A stretch of 54,387 nt of DNA from Saprospiraceae bacterium (GCA_020437105.1 JAGQWR010000062.1:1-54387); one strand, 5' to 3'; positions 1 to 8,852 are shown, counted from the stretch's first letter. The notes: generated by a model not told the origin, from the sequence alone. Made by a program: numbers and translations.

Positions 1-271
1 TAATATTTCCCGGTGCAGGGTTCCCAATATTGGAAGGATGCAATCCCGGGAGGTTTAATTCTTGCATACCTATAAAGGAAATCTGATCCGGATCGTAGTT
101 TATGCTGAATTGCATGGAAACGATGTCCTGAAACCCGGCTGTGGACAAAGCGACTTCCACATCCTCCCCCGGAAGGCCGGAAACCTGATACAGGAATAAT
201 TGTAAACACTCCTGTGCATGAATAGCAAGAGTACTACAGAACAGAAACAGGCAGGTAAAGAAGGTTTTCAT
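1..271 (-). CDS. Secreted protein with cohesin-like N-terminal region (3' part cut off)
   Basis: Partial gene: 90 codons are visible and the C-terminus lies beyond the window edge. The ATG at 271 opens a clear signal peptide (MKTFFTCLFLFCSTLAIHAQ) that ends in the A-x-A-Q type cleavage site common in Bacteroidota. The mature part reads like the first strands of a cohesin-type beta-sandwich: an acidic 'GEDVEVALS' strand, 'SMQFSINYDP' and 'ISFIGMQELNLPGL'. Such domains occur in large T9SS-exported surface proteins, often with a C-terminal sorting domain that would lie outside this window. Export is well supported; the cohesin-like assignment is inference from pattern, and the function is unknown. 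Confidence 0.6.
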   Translation of the reverse strand, partial: MKTFFTCLFLFCSTLAIHAQECLQLFLYQVSGLPGEDVEVALSTAGFQDIVSMQFSINYDPDQISFIGMQELNLPGLHPSNIGNPAPGNI

Positions 272-292
272 CGGATTGTTTTTTGGGAAAAA

Positions 293-307
293 GTATCTTA
301 AAGATAC
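293..307. promoter_or_regulatory. 15-nt perfect palindrome upstream of the secreted protein
   Basis: GTATCTT-A-AAGATAC, 21 nt upstream of the ATG at 271. It could be an operator or part of the promoter: on the minus strand it contains TATCTTTA, one mismatch from the Bacteroidota -7 consensus. No regulator can be named. Confidence 0.25.
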
Positions 308-339
308 AACAAAACCGAATAGAGGGGAATAGAGCTATT

Positions 340-732
340 TTAAACCTTCAAAGACTCTTTGTACTGTAAAATATCTCGTTCTGCCTGTTCCAGTGCCAGG
401 CTGAGATTATTGGTGAATTTGGTAATCCTGGGTTTCATGTCTTCTCCTATTACGCCACTACTCTCCTGTATCTTTTGTTCCAGCGTTTCTGCTTCCCGCA
501 GCAATTGGTGTAAACCGAGAATTCGAAAGTTTGAGTATAAGCTGGTAAAACAAAGCACAATTGAATCCTTCTGCTGGCCGACGCTAAATACACGCAATTC
601 ATCGTACACCTTTCTTCCTAAATCCAGAAAGATTTCAAGCATTTCCAAATGTAATTCACTTGAATTAGAGGAAATTCGATCTAAATAAGAATAGTCGAAC
701 AAGTGATCAACGATTAAATAAGACAATAACAA
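340..732 (-). CDS. HPt-like protein lacking the phospho-accepting histidine
   Basis: A 130-residue soluble helical protein. Residues 14-90 follow the histidine-phosphotransfer (HPt) layout: 'YSYLDRISSNSSELHLEML', 'EIFLDLG', 'VYDELRVF', then 'FTSLYSNFRILGL' where true HPt domains read like (A)HKLKSSxxxLG. In that alignment the phosphorylated His becomes Thr63, so phosphotransfer looks impossible. The reading frame opens at a TTG just after an in-frame stop. There is no ATG until residue 31, so the start may be TTG at 732, 726 or 702. No phosphorelay partner is adjacent. It could be a pseudo-HPt that binds a response regulator, or a decayed gene. The HPt relationship is my inference from the motif. 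Confidence 0.5.
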   Translation of the reverse strand: MLLSYLIVDHLFDYSYLDRISSNSSELHLEMLEIFLDLGRKVYDELRVFSVGQQKDSIVLCFTSLYSNFRILGLHQLLREAETLEQKIQESSGVIGEDMKPRITKFTNNLSLALEQAERDILQYKESLKV

Positions 733-871
733 ACGCTACGCAACTCTCTGAAAATGACAGTATAGCCAATCAGGGAATATTAATAATGATTTCCTATGTG
801 GAACAGACCACACAGAAAGCCGCTAATATGTTTTGATAGAGGAAATATGAATTTCCAACTTCCGTTTTTTA

Positions 872-892
872 CCTCCGATTGATATCAGGAGG
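872..892. other. Hairpin CCTCC-N11-GGAGG in intergenic region
   Basis: CCTCCGAT...ATCAGGAGG lies in the 240-nt gap between pdxH and the HPt-like gene and is followed on the plus strand by TTTTT. Both flanking genes are on the minus strand, where no T-run follows, so it cannot be assigned as their terminator. Nothing else is evident in 733-972. Confidence 0.25.
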
Positions 893-972
893 ATTTTTCT
901 TCCATAACAAATGTAAAATAAATCCCCGGAAAGCTGGAATAATCTGCTGAATATTAAAATTTGCCCTTAGAC

Positions 973-1632
973 TCAGGGAGCCAAACGCTGAATTTGCCAG
1001 GATTTATCGGGCAGGCAGGTGAATTTAATCCGGTCATGTAACCTACTGGAACGTCCCTGCCAAAATTCAATTTGATCCGGAACAACCAAAAAACCGCCCC
1101 AATGCGGCGGACAAGGAAGCGGGTTCTCGTTTTGAAAACGAGACTCCATGGCTCTTAAATTATCATCTAAAATACTACGGTCAGGGATGACACGACTTTG
1201 TGGGGAAGCCCAGGCCCCGAGCTGACTTGCCCGTGGCCTGGACTGAAAATAAGCAGTTGATAAATGAGCAGGTAGTTTTTCTACCTTCCCACGAATACGA
1301 ACCTGACGTTGGAGTTCCAGCCAAACAAAGGTTAATGCCGCTTTTGGATTGGCTTCCAATTCGCGGCCTTTGTCACTTTCGTAATTTGTAAAAAACTGAA
1401 ATCCTTTTTCGTCAACCCCTTTGAGTAAAACCACGCGCGCCGACGGCCATCCATCCTGCCCACATGTGGCAAGTGTCATAGCATTTGGTTCGGGCAATCC
1501 GGCGAGTAAGGCTTCCGCCATCCAGTGGTCAAAAAGGACCATTGGATTTTCAGGCACTCCGGATAAATTAAGCTGTTCAGCCTGATAATCTTCTCTAAGT
1601 TGCCGAAGTTGCTCGCTCGTGATTTTTTGCAT
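973..1632 (-). CDS. pdxH: Pyridoxamine/pyridoxine 5'-phosphate oxidase
   Basis: A 219-residue FMN enzyme that oxidises PNP or PMP to pyridoxal 5'-phosphate, the last step of vitamin B6 synthesis and salvage. Family signatures run in order: 'ARVVLLKG' and 'FFTNYESDKGRELEANP' (FMN and substrate binding), 'RQVRIRGKVEKL', 'SRPRASQLGAWAS', and the C-terminal 'EFWQGRSSRLHDR' followed by 'RLAP' at the terminus, as in E. coli PdxH. Length matches the family. The ATG at 1632 lies 3 nt after the stop of the upstream RND gene, so it is probably the last gene of the efflux operon, an unusual place for a cofactor gene. Confidence 0.95.
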   Translation of the reverse strand: MQKITSEQLRQLREDYQAEQLNLSGVPENPMVLFDHWMAEALLAGLPEPNAMTLATCGQDGWPSARVVLLKGVDEKGFQFFTNYESDKGRELEANPKAALTFVWLELQRQVRIRGKVEKLPAHLSTAYFQSRPRASQLGAWASPQSRVIPDRSILDDNLRAMESRFQNENPLPCPPHWGGFLVVPDQIEFWQGRSSRLHDRIKFTCLPDKSWQIQRLAP

Positions 1633-1635
1633 GGT

Positions 1636-4600
1636 TTACGATTTTTCTTTAGGCGCAGAGAAACGAATCCAGGCTCCTTTCAGTTGGTATGCCATCCAGT
1701 ACATAACGGGTACCACAACCAGCGTCAGGAAGGTAGAAAAGACCAGGCCGTAAATAACCGTCCAGGCCATCGTACCCCAGAATGCCGCATTATCTCCACC
1801 CACATAATAATTGGGATCCCAATCAGAGATCAGGGTAAAGAAGTTGAAGTTAAATCCAATCGCCAGCGGTACCAATCCAAGTACTGTGGTAATCGCTGTC
1901 AACAATACCGGACGTAAACGCGTGGATCCACCAAGGATTACAGCTGCACGCACATCTTCACTTGGCATATCATACATGCTGTCCAAACCGAGTTCTGTTC
2001 GCTTTCGCTTGACGAGCAGGTTGATATAATCCAATAACACGATCGCATTGTTTACCACGATACCAGCCAGAGAGATAATACCTACCCCCGTCATGATCAA
2101 CACGATATTCATCCCACTAAAGACATAACCCAACAATACCCCGATGGTACTGAATACAATCGACAGGATAATGATAAATGGGGAAATGATCGAGTTAAAC
2201 TGCGCTACAATAATCAGGAAAATACCGAAAAGGGCGACCATAAAGGCCGTACTCAGGAATTCCATATTTTCGGCTTGCTCCTGCTGTTCTCCGGTAAACT
2301 CGTAGCTAAAGCCACTGGGCATATTATAACTTGCCAAGGTCGCTTTCACATGATCTACTACCTCATTTGGGATATAACCTTCCAGCACATTCGAGTAAAT
2401 CGTAATCATCCGCTCCTGGTCCTTCCGGTTGATGGAGGTATAGGAGGAAGAATAACTTACATCCGCAACAGCGGCAATAGGCACCTGACTGATCCGTCCA
2501 TTCGCCGGAGAGCGGAAGGTAATCCGCTGATTCAGGATATCATCAATATCATAACGCGATTGATCGTCCACCCGTAGTTGTATAGGATATTCATCATCGC
2601 CTTCTTTGAATTTGGATATCTCCTTGCCAAAAACCGCTGTACGAATCGCATCAGCAATCAGATAGGTGGATATCTCATAACGACGGGCAGCTTCCCGATT
2701 TACACCAACAATCATTTCGGGTTTACCGATGCGAACATCCTTCTTTAGTTCCTCCACACCGGCAATATTCTCGGCGTTGAGGTAGGACACGATGTCCTCC
2801 GAAAGATTGGCCAGCTCATTGATATCCTCCCCGCGGAGCTCGATATTAATTGGCAGGCCGGTTGGCGGACCGTTTTGATTTTGGGCAATCACGATTCCTA
2901 CACCCGGATATCCTTTTAAGCCTTCCTGTAGTTTTTCCATTACTTCCAGGGAAGATAATTCTCCCCGTTCTTCAGAAGGAACAAAACTGACCGTCAAACG
3001 GGCTTTATGCGGCGAAGCTCCAAATTCAGGCCCTGCATTTGGGTCGGAGGTATTTTCGCCAATTTGAGAAAGTACCGCCTCGACAATTTCGCCGTAAGGC
3101 TCAATAATTCTGGCAACATCTTTCTCAATTCCTTTCATCAATTCATCGGTAGCTTCAATATCCGTACCAACGGGAAGCTCCACAAAAGCATTGACATACA
3201 GCGGATCTGCCTCCGGGAAAAACTCTACTTTGGGCATATTGGTGCCCATCAGGATAAAGGAGAAGATCAATAAAAGGATCGTTCCGACAAATATCCCGTA
3301 AGGGCGATTTCCGATTAGCGCTGATTTTACAAAGCTAAAATATCCGCGTTCCAGTGCAGGCAAGGCATTGGCCTGAAACCAGAAAGATGCCGGACGCAGG
3401 AAGAAGAAATTAGCCAGGGTCACGCCGGAAGTAATCCAGAGGCTGTTGCGCAGCCACATGATGCCCATGAAATGAGCGATTATGGAGACGACAATCATGA
3501 TCGCCGACCAGATCAGGATATTTCTTTGTTTCCGTTTCCGAACAGCCGCGTCATCTGCACGTTCGTCAACTTTCATAAAGGCGGCAGTCAATACCGGATT
3601 GATCACCAGCGCCACAAAAAGAGAAGAAGAAAGCACGATGATCAGCGTTATTGGCAGGTATTTCATGAAACTTCCCATCAGGCCGGGCCAGAAAGCAAGC
3701 GGAATAAAGGCCGCCAGCGTTGTAGCTGTCGAAGCAATGATAGGCAGGGCAACTTCACCTGCGCCATAACGGGCAGCATCCTTCGCAGAATACCCATTTT
3801 GAAGGTATCGATAGACGTTCTCGACCACTACGATCGCATTATCCACCAACATACCCAAGGCCAGAATAAGCGAAAAGAGCACCACCATATTCAGGGTATA
3901 GCCAATCAGGTTAAGGATCAAAATACCCATTAACATAGAAAGCGGAATAGCAATACCCACAAACATACTGTTGCGGAGCCCGAGGAAAAACAGCAGTACC
4001 AGTACAACCAGGATTACCCCGGATATGATGCTGTTTTCCAGATTGGAAACCATCAGTCGTGTTTGCACAGACTGATCATTAAACAAGCTAATTTCCAAAT
4101 CTTTTGGCAGCACGTCTTTTTGTGCTATTGCAATAATCTCCTTTATCTTATCGGCTGCGGCCAGAAGGTTTTCGCCACTGCCTTTGATCACATCCAGTGA
4201 AATTACCGGGAGGCTGGAAGCCCGCGCAATACTGGTGCGGTCCTCAAATCCCATTTCCACTTTGGCGATGTCTTTCAAAAACACCGGCAATTGGTTTTCA
4301 CTTTTGACGATCAGGTTACGGATCTCTTCTACGTTTTCAAACTCCCCGATAATCCGTATGGTACGGCGAAAATTATTGGTCAATAACTCCCCGCCAGACA
4401 TGGTTACGTTTTCCGAGCGCACCGCATTTTCAATATCCGAAAAGCTAATCTGGAGAGACTGCATCTTCACCAAATCCACCTCTATGGAGACTTCCCGTTC
4501 CAGCGAACCTTTGATATCGACACTGGAAATTTCATTCAGGTCTTCAAGTCGATCCTGCAGGTATTCTGCATATTCCCGAAGTTGGTCATTGGTGTAACTC

Positions 4601-5082
4601 CCCGAAACATTTATAGTGAGGATTGGAAGTTCGGATAGATTAATTTCCAACACTTCCGGCTCGGTGGTGAGGTCATTTGGCAAATCAGGCATAGCCCGGT
4701 CAACTGCATCCTTCACTTTCCGGGTAGCATCGTCCTGATCCACATCCGCTTCAAACTCCGCTACGATAAGGGAGTAATCCTGCTGGGAGGAAGAGGTAAC
4801 CGTTTTGATCTCCGAAATGCCGGCCAGTTCCTTTTCGATAGGCCTGGTTACCAGGTTTTCGATATCTGCTGCCGAGTTTCCGAAATAAACGGTATTCACA
4901 TAAATTTTAGGCCACGGAATTTCCGGAAAGGATTCCTTTGGCATCGTATTGTAGGACTGAAGTCCAAATAAAAAGAGCATAAAGGTGAGCAAAAACACAC
5001 TCGTCGAGTTATCGACAGCCAGCGTTGTCAGCCCAAATTCCCTCAGCCCGTCTTTTATCTTTTGCGTAATATTCTTAGCCAT
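1636..5082 (-). CDS. RND efflux pump inner-membrane subunit (AcrB/HAE1-like)
   Basis: A 1148-residue proton-driven resistance-nodulation-division permease that would expel hydrophobic or amphiphilic compounds with the adaptor and TolC-type channel encoded just upstream. The RND duplication is visible: a periplasmic porter loop after TM1, a TM2-TM6 bundle including 'GMLVDNAIVVVENVYR', then the second half with 'VVNNAIVLLDYIN'. AcrB has two Asp in TM4 (D407/D408); here the pair reads Asp-Asn, which is common in this branch. Extra hydrophobic segments with a basic linker (around residues 515-600) separate the halves and are not in AcrB. An in-frame ATG lies 60 nt further upstream, but that would overlap the adaptor gene; ATG at 5082, 16 nt after the adaptor stop, is preferred. 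The substrate is unknown. Confidence 0.9.
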   Translation of the reverse strand: MAKNITQKIKDGLREFGLTTLAVDNSTSVFLLTFMLFLFGLQSYNTMPKESFPEIPWPKIYVNTVYFGNSAADIENLVTRPIEKELAGISEIKTVTSSSQQDYSLIVAEFEADVDQDDATRKVKDAVDRAMPDLPNDLTTEPEVLEINLSELPILTINVSGSYTNDQLREYAEYLQDRLEDLNEISSVDIKGSLEREVSIEVDLVKMQSLQISFSDIENAVRSENVTMSGGELLTNNFRRTIRIIGEFENVEEIRNLIVKSENQLPVFLKDIAKVEMGFEDRTSIARASSLPVISLDVIKGSGENLLAAADKIKEIIAIAQKDVLPKDLEISLFNDQSVQTRLMVSNLENSIISGVILVVLVLLFFLGLRNSMFVGIAIPLSMLMGILILNLIGYTLNMVVLFSLILALGMLVDNAIVVVENVYRYLQNGYSAKDAARYGAGEVALPIIASTATTLAAFIPLAFWPGLMGSFMKYLPITLIIVLSSSLFVALVINPVLTAAFMKVDERADDAAVRKRKQRNILIWSAIMIVVSIIAHFMGIMWLRNSLWITSGVTLANFFFLRPASFWFQANALPALERGYFSFVKSALIGNRPYGIFVGTILLLIFSFILMGTNMPKVEFFPEADPLYVNAFVELPVGTDIEATDELMKGIEKDVARIIEPYGEIVEAVLSQIGENTSDPNAGPEFGASPHKARLTVSFVPSEERGELSSLEVMEKLQEGLKGYPGVGIVIAQNQNGPPTGLPINIELRGEDINELANLSEDIVSYLNAENIAGVEELKKDVRIGKPEMIVGVNREAARRYEISTYLIADAIRTAVFGKEISKFKEGDDEYPIQLRVDDQSRYDIDDILNQRITFRSPANGRISQVPIAAVADVSYSSSYTSINRKDQERMITIYSNVLEGYIPNEVVDHVKATLASYNMPSGFSYEFTGEQQEQAENMEFLSTAFMVALFGIFLIIVAQFNSIISPFIIILSIVFSTIGVLLGYVFSGMNIVLIMTGVGIISLAGIVVNNAIVLLDYINLLVKRKRTELGLDSMYDMPSEDVRAAVILGGSTRLRPVLLTAITTVLGLVPLAIGFNFNFFTLISDWDPNYYVGGDNAAFWGTMAWTVIYGLVFSTFLTLVVVPVMYWMAYQLKGAWIRFSAPKEKS

Positions 5083-5098
5083 TACCGGGTAATTTTCT

Positions 5099-6244
5099 TT
5101 AGCTGGTTGTAATGAGTTCTTTGTCAGATAAACCACGTGCACCTTGCAGGATCAGTGTTTCTCCGCCTTCCAGTCCGGAATCGATAACAATGAGTCCTTT
5201 ATAACTCCGACCTGGTTCTACATACACTTTCCTGGCCATCTGGTCTTTTCCTTTTGTTTCAACCACATAGACAAAGCTTTTGCCCCCAACTTCCTGCTGA
5301 ACCAACTCAATCGGTACTGCAATTGCATCCGAAACAGAGTAGTCGTTGATCAAAACAGTTGCCAATAAGTTAGGCTTCAATAACCCGGAGCCGTTGTCGA
5401 GATCAATTTCGATATTGAATGTCCGGTTGCCGGGATTAATCGTGCGACCTACTTCCGATACTCGTGCATTGCGCTCCTGGTCCAGGGCCGGAAACTGAAC
5501 AGCTACTGTCTCTCCTTTTTTAACAACCTGAATGTAGTTTTCCGGAACATTGGCGACTACCTTCACGTTTCTGGTATTCAGGATTTGTACGATCGGACTA
5601 CCTGGAGCCGTATTTTCGCCGGCTTTCATAATCAACATATCCACAACGCCACTAATTGGCGCATAAACCGATGATTTGGTAAACTGGTATTCCAATGTTT
5701 CCAGTGTCTTCTTCAGCCTGTTTACATTGTTTTCAGCTTGCAGGTACTGGATTTCAGATCCAATATTCTGCTCCCAGAGCCGCTTTTGGCGTTCATAAAC
5801 TTCGTTGGCCAGGTCAAGCGAGATCTGCACTTCTGCCATCTGCTTTTTAATAGACTCTTGGTCCATCCGGGCAATAAGCTGACCTTTATTTACGGCCTGT
5901 CCTTCCTGTACAGCCAGTTCAATAATCCGGCCGCCTGTTTCGCTACTTACCGTAACGATATCGTCTGTTTGTACACTTCCCTGAATCTCAACATAGTGTT
6001 TAAACTGGGTAGGTGCCAGAGTCATAGTGGTTACAAGGGCCCGCTTTTTGGCACCTGGATTCAGCTCGTCGATTTCAGCTTGTAATTGCGTGATCTCTGC
6101 CGCCAATTCGCGGTAAGCTTCTTGCTTACTTTCCAGGAGTAGTTGCTTTCCGGCAAGGTCCTGTGGATTTTCTTCAGCAACCTCCCCTGCACAAGAGGCA
6201 ATCAGCAAGGCGATTGGAAGGAGGTATAGAAATGGGTTCTTCAT
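5099..6244 (-). CDS. RND efflux periplasmic adaptor (membrane fusion protein), lipoprotein
   Basis: A 381-residue adaptor that bridges the inner-membrane RND pump and the outer-membrane channel. It begins with a lipoprotein signal, 'LLPIALLIASC' (Cys at about 18). Next come a short coiled coil (about 25-45), the lipoyl/barrel-sandwich half-motif 'GGRIIELAVQEGQAVNKGQL', a helical hairpin (about 130-180), the second lipoyl half 'VYAPISGVVDMLIMKAGENT', and beta-barrel and membrane-proximal domains. It lies between the TolC-like and RND genes on the same strand. The HlyD/AcrA family is clear; the drug spectrum is not. Confidence 0.92.
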   Translation of the reverse strand: MKNPFLYLLPIALLIASCAGEVAEENPQDLAGKQLLLESKQEAYRELAAEITQLQAEIDELNPGAKKRALVTTMTLAPTQFKHYVEIQGSVQTDDIVTVSSETGGRIIELAVQEGQAVNKGQLIARMDQESIKKQMAEVQISLDLANEVYERQKRLWEQNIGSEIQYLQAENNVNRLKKTLETLEYQFTKSSVYAPISGVVDMLIMKAGENTAPGSPIVQILNTRNVKVVANVPENYIQVVKKGETVAVQFPALDQERNARVSEVGRTINPGNRTFNIEIDLDNGSGLLKPNLLATVLINDYSVSDAIAVPIELVQQEVGGKSFVYVVETKGKDQMARKVYVEPGRSYKGLIVIDSGLEGGETLILQGARGLSDKELITTS

Positions 6245-6283
6245 TATCAGGAATATTTATTTTATTGGTATTTCGAGTTTATT

Positions 6284-7651
6284 TTAACGGCCCATTGCTT
6301 TTTCATAATCCATCTTGGCAACAAGCAGATCATAAAGTGCCTGGTTATAATTTTGTTGAGAAGTAAACAAACTTTGCTCTGCCTGATTCATTTCCAGGCT
6401 GCTCCCAACTCCTTCGCGGTATTTAATTTGTGTTGTTTCATAAATCCTGTTTGCCAAATCAAGGTTTTTCCGACGGGAACCAACCGTTTCGGATGCATTC
6501 AAATACGCTATCCGGGCATTTTCAACTTCAAAGTAGATGTATTGCTCCAACTCCGCGATTTGACTTTGAGCTACTTCCAGGTCTAATTTCGTGCGTTGCA
6601 CTTTCGCTTTTTTATTGAGTCCGTCAAAAATCGGAACTTGCAAGCGAAGCCCGACCAGGGAGGTAGGAAACCACTGGCCTGTGGATAATTCATTCGCGTA
6701 AAGCGACGCCTGGTAGGAACCAAAGGCATATAGTTTTGGCAAATACTCGCTTTTATTCAGCTTAATATTTAGCTCATTGAGTGTTTTTCCAAAACTGGCA
6801 ACCTGATATTCCGGCCGAACAGCCACATTAGCGGTTTCTGACAAATCAATGGTAGCGGTTTCTTCCAGAAGTGCTTCAATTGTACCTTCAATGACCAGAT
6901 CAGCATCCATTGGATAGCCCATAACCATTTTCAACCCGTTCACAACAACTGATTTCTGTCGGTCCAGTTTTTCGTATTCAGTCTGGAGATTAGCCAGCGA
7001 AAGCTCCAGACGATCTACATCCAGTTGCTCGACAAATCCTTCCTTGTACATGGCACTCGTTTCCTGATAAAGGGCCTCGAGATTGCCAATATTTTTTTGA
7101 AGGGTGTTGAGGTTTGTTTGAATGAGCAAGGCAGGTAAAAATGCTTCTACGACCTGTTTTTCCACATTAAAGCGCTCGCTGTCTAATTGCTTCGCAACAT
7201 AATCCCGGTAGGTTTGAGCAGCTTTAAGTCCGACAAAATAACTGCCATCAAAGATCATCGTGTTTAGCGAGATTCCCGCTGATAAATTGTGCTTGGTCCC
7301 AAATTGAGCCGGTTGACCATTTGGGTCAGTCATCAAATCAAAGGGCTCTACCAAACCTTCTTCAAACAACACGCCATAGATGGATGGACTGATAAAATCG
7401 GGCAGGATTTGTGTCGGAATATCTATAAAGTATTGATACTCCAGCGTGGCGTTTATCTGAGGCAAGCCAATAGCGCGGCGCTCTACTATTTGTTCCTGCG
7501 CATCGCTAATATTAATTTGAGCCCGATCCAGCGACGGATTATTTTGCAGCGCATACTGGATGGCCTCCTGCAAATCCATTTGGGTTTCCTGTCCACTCAG
7601 CGAAAAAGCCGAGAGCAGGAACATCGAAAAAAACAGTGTGTAACGAATCAT
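6284..7651 (-). CDS. TolC-family outer-membrane efflux channel
   Basis: A 455-residue outer-membrane factor. The Sec signal 'MIRYTLFFSMFLLSAFSLSG' is followed by the two OEP repeats typical of TolC proteins: 'LQEAIQYALQNNPSLDRAQ' near the mature N-terminus and 'EVENARIAYLNASETV' through 'IKYREGVGSSLEMNQAEQSL' in the second half, with long coiled-coil helices between. A longer reading frame starts at 7732 but would overlap the TetR gene. The ATG at 7651 begins the signal peptide and lies 13 nt after the TetR stop, so it is chosen. Second gene of the tetR-tolC-adaptor-RND-pdxH cluster. Confidence 0.92.
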   Translation of the reverse strand: MIRYTLFFSMFLLSAFSLSGQETQMDLQEAIQYALQNNPSLDRAQINISDAQEQIVERRAIGLPQINATLEYQYFIDIPTQILPDFISPSIYGVLFEEGLVEPFDLMTDPNGQPAQFGTKHNLSAGISLNTMIFDGSYFVGLKAAQTYRDYVAKQLDSERFNVEKQVVEAFLPALLIQTNLNTLQKNIGNLEALYQETSAMYKEGFVEQLDVDRLELSLANLQTEYEKLDRQKSVVVNGLKMVMGYPMDADLVIEGTIEALLEETATIDLSETANVAVRPEYQVASFGKTLNELNIKLNKSEYLPKLYAFGSYQASLYANELSTGQWFPTSLVGLRLQVPIFDGLNKKAKVQRTKLDLEVAQSQIAELEQYIYFEVENARIAYLNASETVGSRRKNLDLANRIYETTQIKYREGVGSSLEMNQAEQSLFTSQQNYNQALYDLLVAKMDYEKAMGR

Positions 7652-7664
7652 ATTTCCATTGGGT

Positions 7665-8285
7665 TTAGCCTGTAATGGCAGTATTCTGATTTTTATATTT
7701 CTGTAAAACCTCCAAACCTTTTGCCGATGCAATTCCGTGAATGTGGTAATAGATAAACTCCAACAGCAACTTATCCCGATGAAAATCCTTTAACGGAAAA
7801 ATCTTTTCATCGACTAACACAAAAGATTTACTCACATAAAGCCGGGCAATGATATCTGCATCAACCTCCTCCCTGTACAAGCCCTGCTGAATCCCGGCCA
7901 AGATATTATCAGACACCACTTTATACACGTGCTCCTGGTGGTGCCCTTCAATCCGCATCCAGGCCGACTTATGATATTTTTGCAAGTCATAAATCGTGGC
8001 CGGTCGAAGCTGCCGCATCACCTGCGTAACATGTGCAGAAATCAACAACATCTCTTCGATCGAATCAGTCGCGCTTTTGCGAATAGTTTCAATGGAACAC
8101 TCCTCCCCTTCCAGGTATTGAGCGATCACCTCATCGATCAATTCCGCCTTATTGTCAACCACCTGGTACAGGGTCTTTTTGGAAATCCCCAACTCCCGGG
8201 CGATATCATCCATGCTTACGCTCTTGATCCCGTAACGCATGAACAATTCCGCGGCACTGCTTAAAATTTTTTGTTTCGTATCCAT
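7665..8285 (-). CDS. TetR/AcrR-family transcriptional regulator
   Basis: A 206-residue one-component regulator that probably controls the efflux genes directly downstream. The N-terminal helix-turn-helix is classical: 'ILSSAAELFMRYGIKSVSMD' and 'IARELGISKKTLYQVVDNKA' (residues about 6-50). The C-terminal ligand-binding helices are not similar to a named subfamily. ATG at 8285 has a strong AGGAGGAG Shine-Dalgarno 7-9 nt upstream, rare in this phylum, which decides the start over longer frames to 8432. Its own promoter and a 7+7 nt inverted repeat lie just upstream, which suggests autoregulation. Confidence 0.9.
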   Translation of the reverse strand: MDTKQKILSSAAELFMRYGIKSVSMDDIARELGISKKTLYQVVDNKAELIDEVIAQYLEGEECSIETIRKSATDSIEEMLLISAHVTQVMRQLRPATIYDLQKYHKSAWMRIEGHHQEHVYKVVSDNILAGIQQGLYREEVDADIIARLYVSKSFVLVDEKIFPLKDFHRDKLLLEFIYYHIHGIASAKGLEVLQKYKNQNTAITG

Positions 8286-8319
8286 GTTCTTTCTCCTCCT
8301 GCTCCGAATTTTTCGAGCG

Positions 8320-8349
8320 CAAAAATACATACCGAAAACATAGGAAACT
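8320..8349 (-). promoter_or_regulatory. Predicted promoter of the tetR-efflux operon
   Basis: On the minus strand TATTTTTG (8327-8320) is a perfect match to the Bacteroidota -7 consensus TAnnTTTG. AGTTTCC lies about 17-20 nt upstream, where the -33 element is expected. The start of transcription would be near 8313, 28 nt before the ATG. Confidence 0.5.
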
Positions 8350-8370
8350 ATTTTCAGTTTAAAAGTTTCC
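8343..8370. promoter_or_regulatory. Candidate TetR operator (inverted repeat)
   Basis: GGAAACT-N14-AGTTTCC. One arm overlaps the -33 region of the predicted tetR promoter, as expected for autorepression. A further AGTTT lies inside the spacer. The link to TetR is inferred from position. Confidence 0.35.
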
Positions 8371-8484
8371 GGAGTTTTTCGACAAAAAAACCCTTTCCCC
8401 GGATAAACGAAAAGTGCCAGGTGGAAAATCAACGAAAATGCTATTGTCTGAGATTCAGATCGTGCCCTGCTTTAAACTTATCAC

Positions 8485-8492
8485 TACCTTTG
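8485..8492 (+). promoter_or_regulatory. Bacteroidota -7 element of the cytochrome c-anmK operon
   Basis: TACCTTTG matches TAnnTTTG exactly, 27 nt before the ATG at 8520. No clear TTG is seen at -33. Confidence 0.4.
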
Positions 8493-8519
8493 GCGGTTAA
8501 GAATTCAAAACTCCTCTCC

Positions 8520-8852
8520 ATGCAAACGCTTATCAAAGTTTTACCCTTACTTGCTATCTGGTTACTGGCCTGCTCAAACGAAGTGCGCACAGAAAATCAG
8601 CATGCTACTGCTCCACCCCCAGACGGAAAAAGTATTTACAAAATCAATTGTGTACAGTGCCATGGGCTATATGGTAATATGGGAGCAAGTGGTTCTTTTG
8701 ACCTGACCGTATCTACCCTCAGCCTCGAGGAACGCATTCAGGTGATCACCAACGGCCGAAATACAATGTTGCCATTTGGGTCTTTGCTTTCGGAAGAGAA
8801 AATCAAGGCGGTAGCAGAATACACCCTGACCTTGAAGACAACGGAAGAATGA
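8520..8852 (+). CDS. Monoheme cytochrome c lipoprotein
   Basis: A 110-residue envelope electron carrier. A lipoprotein signal ending in 'LLAIWLLAC' is followed by a low-complexity linker and a class I cytochrome c fold with the heme motif CVQCH (around residue 45). The distal Met is probably in 'NTMLPFGSLLSEEKIKAVAEY', as usual for small c-type domains. ATG at 8520 is chosen because it starts the signal peptide; a longer frame to 8271 would run back over the tetR start region. The stop overlaps the next start (ATGA), so translation of anmK is probably coupled. Its redox partner is unknown. Confidence 0.88.
   Translation: MQTLIKVLPLLAIWLLACSNEVRTENQHATAPPPDGKSIYKINCVQCHGLYGNMGASGSFDLTVSTLSLEERIQVITNGRNTMLPFGSLLSEEKIKAVAEYTLTLKTTEE

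Noticed and set aside
3826..3860. Asp-Asn in place of Asp-Asp in TM4 of the RND pump
   Set aside because: It is common in this branch of RND pumps and not evidence of inactivation.
3472..3933. A 153-codon plus-strand frame inside the RND pump gene
   Set aside because: It is a shadow of the pump gene: biased to His/Arg/Gln, with no signal or domain.
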